Below, piece by piece: positions 1-5,360 of a stretch of DNA of 5,360 bases. The position numbers and the translations under genes were made by a program. The notes under the pieces were generated by a model that was given only the letters and a program-made list of their open reading frames with translations, had not been told where the DNA came from and searched no databases. Origin of the DNA: Cryomorphaceae bacterium (GTDB lineage: Bacteria > Bacteroidota > Bacteroidia > Flavobacteriales > Crocinitomicaceae); the NCBI GenBank assembly GCA_021298235.1, contig JAJTDX010000126.1:1-5360 (forward strand), read 5' to 3'. The stretch's first letter is position 1. Every line of letters begins with the position of its first letter.

Positions 1-1108
1 CATCTGCGCTTAGCGCTACGGTCACATGTTTGCGCGCCATAAGGCTTACTAGAGTAGTTGGGATCGCACTGCTGTCTCCAAACGGTTCGTCATAATGGAA
101 AGGCAGAGCTTCGATGAGTCCGATGGCTTCTTTGTGTGTACATGCAATCTCGGTGTGATCTGTTCCCAACCGCTCAGCTATTTCTTTGGCAAATGGTGCC
201 TCGTTCAAACCAATATCAGGAACAGAAATGGTGAATGTTTTTAGTTTCTCAGTACGATCTTTTTGCAACAACGCAGCCACCGAAACGCTGTCGTAGCCTC
301 CACTAAGGAACACACCCACGGGAACATCTGCGACCATGCGGTAGTTGAATGCTTCGGACAATATCCTTTCTGTGTTGTCAGTATATTCCTTTTCAGATAA
401 ATCCAATTTTGGACGGTTGTAGGCATCGTAAACATTCCAATACTGCGAATCTTCAAATCTTTCGGAATTAAGATCGTAGGTTAGAAAATGTCCGGGGCGC
501 AACTTCCAACAATGTTTGAAGATACAATGGGGCGTTGGAACATTTCCAAATTGCATGTATGCAGCCACGGCCGACGTATCTAATTCTTTCTGAAAATTAG
601 GGTGGGCATGAAAGCTTTTTAATTCAGAAGCATACATGAACAGCCCGTCCTTATGATAGAGAAACAATGGTTTTACTCCTGCGCGATCGCGTGCAGCGAA
701 CAAAAGTTGTTCGTTCACGTCAACGATGACAAATGCAAACATTCCACGAAATCGGCTCAAACAGTTTCTTCCCCATTCGGCATATGCATGTAAAATAACT
801 TCTGTATCAGAATTGCCAATAAAGACATGACCGAGTTTTTCCAGATCTGACCTGATCGCTTTGTAGTTATAGATCTCCCCATTAAAAGTGATCCAGTAAT
901 TGAGCCAGTTCATTGGTTGTTTTCCGAAATCACTGAGGTCTATGATTGACAGGCGGCGATGTCCTAAACCGATCTTTACCTCACCGATTTGAAATTCTTC
1001 AGAAGAGCCTCCATCCGGCCCGCGATGATGCAGCGTTTTAGACATTAGACTTGCTGTTCCATCAGGAGTTTTGGAACGATGATCTATGTAGCCTGCTATT
1101 CCGCACAT
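1..1108 (-). CDS. asnB: asparagine synthase (glutamine-hydrolyzing), N-terminal 369 residues, cut by window edge
   Basis: The product transfers the amide nitrogen of glutamine to aspartate with ATP, making asparagine or, in some paralogues, amidating another carboxylate. Translating the minus strand from the ATG at 1108-1106 gives MCGIAGYID, so Cys2 becomes the N-terminal nucleophile of the class II glutaminase domain once Met is removed; this fixes the start. Other glutaminase signatures are RGPDGG (29-34), HRRLSIIDLS (50-59), NGEIYNY (76-82) and SDTEV (100-104). The synthetase domain follows, with the PP-loop VPVGVFLSGGYDS (262-274) and the conserved YDEPFGDSS stretch; the frame leaves the window in LSAD, just before the expected GGDE-type motif. 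Family members are about 600-650 residues, so roughly 40 percent is missing. No Shine-Dalgarno sequence is visible. It lies 68 bases downstream of the acyltransferase gene on the same strand, so shared transcription is possible. Bacteroidota carry several AsnB-like paralogues, including ones in polysaccharide clusters, so the exact substrate is not certain. Confidence 0.95.
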   Translation of the reverse strand, partial: MCGIAGYIDHRSKTPDGTASLMSKTLHHRGPDGGSSEEFQIGEVKIGLGHRRLSIIDLSDFGKQPMNWLNYWITFNGEIYNYKAIRSDLEKLGHVFIGNSDTEVILHAYAEWGRNCLSRFRGMFAFVIVDVNEQLLFAARDRAGVKPLFLYHKDGLFMYASELKSFHAHPNFQKELDTSAVAAYMQFGNVPTPHCIFKHCWKLRPGHFLTYDLNSERFEDSQYWNVYDAYNRPKLDLSEKEYTDNTERILSEAFNYRMVADVPVGVFLSGGYDSVSVAALLQKDRTEKLKTFTISVPDIGLNEAPFAKEIAERLGTDHTEIACTHKEAIGLIEALPFHYDEPFGDSSAIPTTLVSLMARKHVTVALSAD

Positions 1109-1176
1109 AATACGAAGTTAAGGTTAATTCAAATGACTTCCACGAAGAAACAAGAATGACGATAAATTCAGGTTTC

Positions 1177-2484
1177 TTACTCGCCAAAAAGTAGTTTTTC
1201 AAGCTCCTTTTTCATGCTTTGTAATTCGATCAAAGCTTCTTTATGATTGTAAATCAAAAAGAGATACCGTCGTTTTTGTCCTGTGCGCTTAAAATAATGT
1301 GCAAATCGGTGTGCAAACATTCCCGATAATGGGAGTGAACAACCATACATTAAAAGAATCCATGTAGTTGGATGAAATAGCCATTTAAACAATTCTACCC
1401 AACCAAAATAGGCGAGTGGATAAAGGATAAGACTCAGTAAAACGTTTAATGCAGCATGGTACTCTATGTATCGGGAGATTCTCGGAACCGAAAGATCTAT
1501 GAATTTATAGATGAAATAATTATGTACCAAACCGAAAATAAAAAACGGCAAGCCAAGCACAAGAAAGAGCAATGAAAAGCACAACTGCATCAAGTAGAGG
1601 CGCGAACGAAATCGTCTGCTTATAAAGTCTGAGTGAATTGTAAGATTTTGCTTCTGCCATTTTATTTTCAACAGAAGCTCCTGAAGTTCCTTCACTAAAT
1701 ATGGCCTCATGAGCTGAAGCTCTTCAATTGAAGTGTTAATTTTTTTCATCAATTGAGAACCTTTGTCAATGGATTGTGCGTCCTCTTTTGACCGAAGTAC
1801 CTCATAGAGCTCCTTTACCAGAATTTCTTGTTCGTCGTTCTCGACAGTCACCAGAACCCGTTCTAAGTGTTCACGAAAACGGGTTGTCAATTGTTTTGCT
1901 GCCAAAGAATTATTCTCTATGTAGGAGCTAAGAAAATCTGTGACTTCCAGGCCTTTTCCGATAGTAACCAACACAGAGCTCCTGAACTTTTCGGGTTGCG
2001 AATAGAATAGCCCTACCGGTATTACTTTAAGGTTAAGTTTGCCGTCATTTCGTTTTTCAGCTTCTAGTGCAATACGCGCAGTTCCTGATTTCAATTCCCG
2101 AAGTTTGAGCTCAGGGATACTTGTCCCTTCTGGAAAAATCACCAGCGTTTTCCCTTCTTCCAGAATGCGATAACACGCTTCGAAAGATTCTTGGTTAGTC
2201 ACGCCTTGAGTAGTTCCGTCTGTTCTACGATTGATGGGAATCATATTTAATTTCCCCAACAGCCATTTTTTGACAGGAGAGTTAAAAAAAGTGCTTTTCG
2301 CCATATAGTAGATAGGCTCTTTGGATACATGACCGATCAACCATGCATCCATCAGCGTATTGGGATGATTGGAAATTATAATCTTTGGACCCGAATGATC
2401 CAGGTTGAATGCATTTCGGACTTTCAAGGATCGGTAATAGATCCGAATACTAATTCCAACAATGAACTTTAGAATGTAATACAT
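1177..2484 (-). CDS. PlsC-type (lyso)phospholipid/glycerol-phosphate acyltransferase with C-terminal membrane region
   Basis: This 435-residue protein is probably a membrane enzyme that transfers an acyl chain to a glycerol-phosphate or lysophospholipid acceptor. The N-terminal half carries the acyltransferase blocks in order: ISNHPNTLMDAW (37-48) with His40 and Asp46 as the candidate catalytic pair, INRR (84-87), FPEGTS (117-122) and VIPVGL (155-160). The spacing in the first block is H-X5-D, one residue longer than the usual H-X4-D of AGPATs. Residues 200-290 are charged and helix-prone. Hydrophobic segments at about 296-322, 344-365 and 372-392 are likely transmembrane helices, and the C-terminal tail is basic and charged. 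Ordinary PlsC is about 240 residues, so the C-terminal half is an extension. The gene stands divergent from pabB, 30 bases away, and upstream of asnB. The ATG at 2484-2482 has no Shine-Dalgarno sequence, which is common in Bacteroidota. The fold call is secure; acceptor (glycerol-3-phosphate or lysophosphatidate) and acyl donor cannot be read from sequence. Confidence 0.88.
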   Translation of the reverse strand: MYYILKFIVGISIRIYYRSLKVRNAFNLDHSGPKIIISNHPNTLMDAWLIGHVSKEPIYYMAKSTFFNSPVKKWLLGKLNMIPINRRTDGTTQGVTNQESFEACYRILEEGKTLVIFPEGTSIPELKLRELKSGTARIALEAEKRNDGKLNLKVIPVGLFYSQPEKFRSSVLVTIGKGLEVTDFLSSYIENNSLAAKQLTTRFREHLERVLVTVENDEQEILVKELYEVLRSKEDAQSIDKGSQLMKKINTSIEELQLMRPYLVKELQELLLKIKWQKQNLTIHSDFISRRFRSRLYLMQLCFSLLFLVLGLPFFIFGLVHNYFIYKFIDLSVPRISRYIEYHAALNVLLSLILYPLAYFGWVELFKWLFHPTTWILLMYGCSLPLSGMFAHRFAHYFKRTGQKRRYLFLIYNHKEALIELQSMKKELEKLLFGE

Positions 2485-2514
2485 AGCGTGTGACCGGAAA
2501 GTTATGAATTACAT

Positions 2515-3759
2515 GTGAAAGAAGTTTATTTAAGCACTTCATTTCGTATTTTCGCTTACATGAATAAAACGACGGCATACCTCAACAGCAACGATGGCAG
2601 TAGCATCCTTGCGCTGGGTGAAAAAGACCGAATTCGAATATCAGGAAAGGAATCACTGGAAGGACTTGAAGCTTTTCTTGTTCGTAATCAGGGGTCTTAC
2701 CGATTTGGTTTGCTGAGTTATGACCTTAAAGAGGCGCTTCATGGTCTCAATTCAAACAATCCTGATCTCATTCATGCTCCGCATGTTACTTTCTGGGTAC
2801 CGGAATGTGTTGTTCGTATGGATCATGAAAATTTCGAGTTTCTTTCCGGTGAAAAAAATGAAATGACCCTTGAACTCATTACTGAAATACTTGAGGAGGA
2901 AACCAATACCAATTACCATCAGCATCTCTTTCGTTTTGAACCATCTGTTACAAAGGAAGACTACCTCAAAACAGTCCTTCAATTGAAGGCACACATCCAA
3001 AGAGGAGATATATATGAGATCAATTACTGTCAGGAATTTATTGCAAAGGATGTTAAACTGACAAACGTTTGGGATACTTATTTTAAATTGAATCATTTAA
3101 CAAAAGCGCCTCATTCTGCCTTCGTCCAATTGGATGAATTTGCTTTGTTTTGCGGCAGTCCGGAACGATTCCTAAGAAAAAAAGGAACACGATTAATCTC
3201 TGAACCTATTAAAGGGACAGCACGAAGAGCTGAAAATTCAGAAGAGGACCTGAAACTAAAAGAGAAGCTACGAAACGATCCCAAAGAACGATCAGAAAAC
3301 ATTATGATTGTTGATCTTGTAAGGAATGATCTTTCCCGAGTCGCGCAAAAGGGTTCTGTGGAGGTGGAAGAATTGTGCGGTATTTACACGTTTGAAACCG
3401 TTCATCAGATGATTTCTACAATTGCTTGCGAGCTTCGACCGGAGTTGTCTCTGACTGAAATCCTTACAGCAACCTTTCCCATGGGATCAATGACAGGAGC
3501 CCCAAAACGCAGAGCCATGGAGCTGATCGAAGAATATGAGAATTTTCAACGTGGATTATATTCAGGTTCAGTTGGATACATTGATCCGGCCGGAGATTTT
3601 GATTTCAACGTAGTGATTCGAAGCTTACTATACAATTCTGAACGGAAGGTGTTATCCTGTGCGGTGGGTAGCGCTATTACCATTCAGTCAGATCCGGAGC
3701 GAGAGTACGAAGAGTGTATGGTAAAAATCAAACGCATCATGGACGGAATCAATGAGTGA
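2515..3759 (+). CDS. pabB: aminodeoxychorismate synthase component I (chorismate-binding PabB)
   Basis: PabB converts chorismate to 4-amino-4-deoxychorismate, using ammonia supplied by the glutaminase PabA, in the p-aminobenzoate and folate pathway in the cytosol. The chorismate-binding domain fills the C-terminal two thirds: IYEINYCQEF (166-175), GSPERFL (214-220), PIKGT (231-235), ENIMIVDLVRNDLSRVA (261-277), GSMTGAPKRRAMELIE (324-339) and YSGSVGYID (349-357). Lys233 in PIKGT matches the lysine that E. coli PabB uses as nucleophile; anthranilate synthase TrpE normally has PIAGT, so PabB is preferred over TrpE or isochorismate synthase. At 414 residues it is a compact single-component form, and no PabA is in the window. 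The GTG at 2515 is used here because the frame is conserved-looking from its first codons; the alternative ATG at 2560 (codon 16) would give 399 residues. Neither start has a good ribosome-binding site; a GGAAAG at 2496-2501 lies rather far upstream of the GTG. The 3' end overlaps tilS by 8 bases. Confidence 0.92.
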   Translation: MKEVYLSTSFRIFAYMNKTTAYLNSNDGSSILALGEKDRIRISGKESLEGLEAFLVRNQGSYRFGLLSYDLKEALHGLNSNNPDLIHAPHVTFWVPECVVRMDHENFEFLSGEKNEMTLELITEILEEETNTNYHQHLFRFEPSVTKEDYLKTVLQLKAHIQRGDIYEINYCQEFIAKDVKLTNVWDTYFKLNHLTKAPHSAFVQLDEFALFCGSPERFLRKKGTRLISEPIKGTARRAENSEEDLKLKEKLRNDPKERSENIMIVDLVRNDLSRVAQKGSVEVEELCGIYTFETVHQMISTIACELRPELSLTEILTATFPMGSMTGAPKRRAMELIEEYENFQRGLYSGSVGYIDPAGDFDFNVVIRSLLYNSERKVLSCAVGSAITIQSDPEREYEECMVKIKRIMDGINE

Positions 3760-5008
3760 TTTGCTTTCCCATGTTCAAACGTTTTTAACCAAGTACAATC
3801 TTAGACGCTGCTTTGTGGGCTGTTCTGGAGGTGTAGATTCAATGGTCTTGCTGGATATAATTCAGAAATCCGGATTGCCGGTAAAAGCACTTCATGTCAA
3901 TTATAATTTGCGTAGGGAAGCCTCTGATGCAGACGAAGCATTGATTCGATCCTATTGCACTCAAAAAGAGATCGAACTAGAGGTTTTAAATTTAGATCTT
4001 CAACATCTACTTTCAACGGAGGGAGGGAACCTACAACAAAAGGCGAGAGAAATTCGAAGAAACTTTTTTGAACGCCAAATTGTACATCCGGGAGACGGGA
4101 TTTTTCTTGCCCATCATCTGGATGATCAAGTTGAAACATTCTTTCTTGCACTTTCCAGAGGAGGGGGGCTTCGTTCACTCTGTTGCATGGCTGAAAAACG
4201 GGAAAGATATTTTAGACCCTTGTTGTCTAGAGCGAAGAGTGAACTCATATCCTACGCAACGCTTAATTCTATTCCCTGGAATGAGGATCAAAGCAATGCC
4301 CAGTTGTATTATTCAAGAAATCGCTGGCGAACTATTTTTCTTCCGGAATTAAAGCAGCATTTTCCTGATTTAGAGAAAAATGTTCTAGTGTTGGTTGAGC
4401 AATTTCAAAATAGATTACACACTATCCAAGAGGAGGCTAAAAGGGTTAGTTCTTCATTTCTTCAGAATGATCAACTTGATTTTAATTTTTTTGACTCAAC
4501 AGATTCGGAGGTATTACGTGAACTTTTGCATGTCAATGAGTTTTCGCATGGGACCTATGATGAATTAAAAAAGATCAGGCACTCTGACAAAGGAATATCG
4601 ATACAGATCATCCATCCGAGGTATAGGGAGATTTTCAAGGAAGATGATCATTTTTTTCTAGCTGTTGATAAATTGCTCAAACTTCCGAAATTAAACACAA
4701 GAAGAGTCGAAGTCTTACCGGAAACGTTCACAAAACAATGTATATATCTTGATCCCGAAAAAGTTGTTGGATCATTGAATCTGCGATTCTGGCAACAGGG
4801 GGATCGAATCAAACCAATTGGTATGAAGGGTTCAAAATTAATTTCCGACATTCTTTCGGATGCAAAAATTCCTTCAAACGAGAAATCAGGTCAATTGGTC
4901 GTACACGATGATGAAAAGATCCTCTGGTGCGTGGGACATTCTGTAAGTAGAGAAGCACTCGCTACATTGGATTCAAAAAAACTTGAAGTAACTCTTGATA
5001 ACAATTAA
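3752..5008 (+). CDS. tilS: tRNA(Ile)-lysidine synthetase TilS
   Basis: TilS attaches lysine to C34 of the CAU-anticodon tRNA-Ile with ATP, giving lysidine and switching the tRNA from AUG to AUA decoding; it is usually essential. The N-type ATP pyrophosphatase P-loop is CSGGVDSM (24-31). It is followed by ALHVNYNLR (46-54), the HHLDDQVET motif (121-129), RGGGLRSL (136-143) and SRNRWRTIFLP (188-198), the counterpart of the R-N-x-R-x-x-hhP block. The C-terminal tRNA-binding domain shows FWQQGDRIKPIGMKGSKLIS (346-365), LSDAKIP (368-374) and WCVGHSVS (392-399). The length, 418 residues, fits full-length TilS with the C-terminal domain. The ATG at 3752 lies inside the last codons of pabB, so both share the bases ATGAGTGA; this suggests translational coupling and one transcript. 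The two jobs (folate precursor, tRNA modification) are not biochemically linked as far as the sequence shows. The stop is TAA at 5006-5008. Confidence 0.96.
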   Translation: MSDLLSHVQTFLTKYNLRRCFVGCSGGVDSMVLLDIIQKSGLPVKALHVNYNLRREASDADEALIRSYCTQKEIELEVLNLDLQHLLSTEGGNLQQKAREIRRNFFERQIVHPGDGIFLAHHLDDQVETFFLALSRGGGLRSLCCMAEKRERYFRPLLSRAKSELISYATLNSIPWNEDQSNAQLYYSRNRWRTIFLPELKQHFPDLEKNVLVLVEQFQNRLHTIQEEAKRVSSSFLQNDQLDFNFFDSTDSEVLRELLHVNEFSHGTYDELKKIRHSDKGISIQIIHPRYREIFKEDDHFFLAVDKLLKLPKLNTRRVEVLPETFTKQCIYLDPEKVVGSLNLRFWQQGDRIKPIGMKGSKLISDILSDAKIPSNEKSGQLVVHDDEKILWCVGHSVSREALATLDSKKLEVTLDNN

Positions 5009-5030
5009 CAATGCTCCAATGCTTTAATTG
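5002..5030. repeat. 7-base inverted repeat spanning the tilS stop, possible weak terminator
   Basis: CAATTAA (5002-5008) is the exact reverse complement of TTAATTG (5024-5030), with a 15-base loop that itself contains two tandem CAATGCT copies. The left arm includes the tilS stop codon. The stem is A/T-rich, with only one G-C pair per arm, the loop is long, and no T-tract follows, so it is a poor candidate for an intrinsic terminator. No better terminator is visible between tilS and the next gene. Confidence 0.3.
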
Positions 5031-5044
5031 ACAACTCCCGGTCT

Positions 5045-5110
5045 CTCACCCTCACCCTCACTCTATTCCTCATTTTCATTTTCATTTTCATTCTGATTCT
5101 GATTCTGATT
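5045..5110. repeat. degenerate hexanucleotide tandem array, 11 units in constant register
   Basis: Read on the plus strand from 5045, the array is CTCACC twice, CTCACT, CTATTC, CTCATT, TTCATT three times and CTGATT three times, with a further C at 5111. All eleven 6-base units lie in one unbroken register with no insertion or deletion, and the unit changes by one or two bases in blocks along the array. The strand is almost wholly pyrimidine plus A, the other strand purine plus T. The array begins 36 bases after the tilS stop. Period 6 keeps it in the tilS frame, but a TAA separates them. It could be an inert microsatellite, a variable-length spacer for the downstream gene, or part of a larger repeat family of the genome; none of these can be decided here. 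Confidence 0.9.
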
Positions 5111-5129
5111 CACGCTTTGTTTTCTTGTC

Positions 5130-5162
5130 ACTACGTACAACTACGTATACCCCCTACACGTA
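5130..5162. repeat. three spaced ACGTA motifs, two within an ACTACGTA direct repeat
   Basis: ACTACGTA occurs at 5130-5137 and again at 5140-5147, exactly 10 bases apart, and each copy contains the palindrome TACGTA. A third, partial copy (CTACACGTA) ends at 5162, so the ACGTA cores start at 5133, 5143 and 5158. A 10-base period places the first two on the same face of the helix. The position, about 115-145 bases before the secreted-protein start, would suit a regulator-binding site, but no known operator is recognised. Confidence 0.5.
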
Positions 5163-5176
5163 TTCCGCAAATGCAC

Positions 5177-5194
5177 TTACGGAGGATAGCGTAA
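5177..5194. repeat. short inverted repeat TTACG / CGTAA
   Basis: TTACG at 5177-5181 and CGTAA at 5190-5194 are perfect reverse complements separated by eight bases (GAGGATAG). It lies just upstream of an A/T-rich tract (5207-5220) preceding the secreted-protein gene. At five base pairs, chance occurrence is quite possible; an operator is the other reading. Confidence 0.3.
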
Positions 5195-5236
5195 ATTTCA
5201 TTTGGATACTATTATATATAGGAATCAGGTATCTGT

Positions 5237-5251
5237 AAGGTCGCACCTTTG
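5237..5251 (+). promoter_or_regulatory. small hairpin overlapping a near-consensus Bacteroidota -7 element
   Basis: AAGGT (5237-5241) and ACCTT (5245-5249) form a perfect 5-bp stem around the 3-base loop CGC. The right arm overlaps CACCTTTG (5244-5251), which differs from the Bacteroidota -7 consensus TAnnTTTG only in its first base. It sits 23 bases before the ATG of the secreted-protein gene, a plausible distance. No TTG is found at the matching -33 position, so the promoter reading is weak; the palindrome may instead be a regulator site or a small 5' leader structure. Confidence 0.3.
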
Positions 5252-5274
5252 TTTCAGAAACGAACACAAAGAAT

Positions 5275-5360
5275 ATGAAAACGTCAGCGATCAAAACAGT
5301 TTTAACAGTAGCAGTAGTGGCAATGATGAGTGCAGTTGCTTTTGCACAGACAGGAAAAGT
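5275..5360 (+). CDS. secreted protein, N-terminal 28 codons only (signal peptide)
   Basis: An ATG at 5275 opens a frame that runs off the right edge after 28 complete codons. The residues form a textbook Sec signal peptide: MKTSAIK (two or three lysines), a hydrophobic core TVLTVAVVAMMSAV, and AFA followed by Gln, a good signal peptidase I site after residue 22, with mature protein beginning QTGK. There is no lipobox cysteine, so a periplasmic, outer-membrane or surface protein is expected rather than a lipoprotein. The codons before the ATG are A-rich (ACACAAAGAAT) without a Shine-Dalgarno sequence. It follows 266 non-coding bases after tilS and is probably its own transcription unit. The mature part is outside the window, so no function can be given. 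Confidence 0.75.
   Translation, partial: MKTSAIKTVLTVAVVAMMSAVAFAQTGK

Noticed and set aside
241..456. 71-codon minus-strand frame
   Set aside because: It lies wholly within asnB in another frame of the same strand; asnB has clear family motifs throughout.
1109..1176. A separate promoter for asnB in the 68-base gap
   Set aside because: The only TTTG on the minus strand there (preceded by GTCA) lacks the TA of the -7 consensus, and no convincing -33 partner is seen.
2752..3302. Two minus-strand frames of 114 and 63 codons opposite pabB
   Set aside because: They are antisense to conserved PabB sequence, resemble no family and have no start context.
3823..3842. The SGG-x-DS motif shared by AsnB and TilS as evidence of a joint system
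   Set aside because: Both belong to the broad PP-loop ATP pyrophosphatase fold and lie on opposite strands in separate units; the shared motif reflects the fold only.
3897..4352. A minus-strand frame of 93 codons and a plus-strand frame of 94 codons inside tilS
   Set aside because: Both overlap the catalytic domain of TilS in other frames and have no motifs of their own.
4648..4851. 67-codon minus-strand frame
   Set aside because: It is antisense to the TilS C-terminal domain and has no supporting evidence.
5005..5091. A 28-codon minus-strand frame through the repeat array (MKMKMKM... then Arg-Val repeats)
   Set aside because: Its sequence is simply the hexamer repeat read on the other strand; there is no ribosome-binding site, and its end runs into the tilS 3' end.
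5045..5110. CRISPR array
   Set aside because: The units are six bases long and directly contiguous, without spacers; this is a microsatellite-type tract.
5181..5185. GGAGG as a ribosome-binding site for a small gene
   Set aside because: No ATG, GTG or TTG start follows at a usable distance; it is also not typical of this type of genome.

Overview
The window looks like an ordinary chromosomal stretch of a member of the Bacteroidota, perhaps a Cytophagales-type marine or soil bacterium. The evidence is indirect: moderate-to-low GC, almost no Shine-Dalgarno sequences before the starts, a long PlsC-type acyltransferase with a C-terminal membrane region, a compact stand-alone PabB, and the flavour of the TilS and AsnB sequences. 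No 16S rRNA or other taxonomic marker is present, so this placement is inference.

Layout. Bases 1-1108 (minus strand) hold the N-terminal 369 codons of a glutamine-dependent asparagine synthase, cut by the left edge. Upstream of it on the same strand, after a 68-base gap, is a 435-residue membrane-associated acyltransferase (1177-2484). Only 30 bases separate that gene from the divergent plus-strand pair pabB (2515-3759) and tilS (3752-5008), which overlap by 8 bases and are very probably co-transcribed. After tilS comes a 266-base non-coding stretch. It holds an 11-unit degenerate hexamer array, three spaced ACGTA motifs and two small inverted repeats. At the right edge (from 5275) the first 28 codons of a secreted protein with a clear signal peptide begin.

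Functions. All the recognised genes are housekeeping: amide transfer to aspartate (AsnB), phospholipid acylation (PlsC-like), the chorismate branch to p-aminobenzoate and folate (PabB), and decoding of AUA codons (TilS). Nothing indicates a mobile element, CRISPR array, defence island or new multigene system. The most unusual object is the hexamer array between tilS and the secreted-protein gene: its unit changes stepwise along the array, yet the 6-base register never slips.
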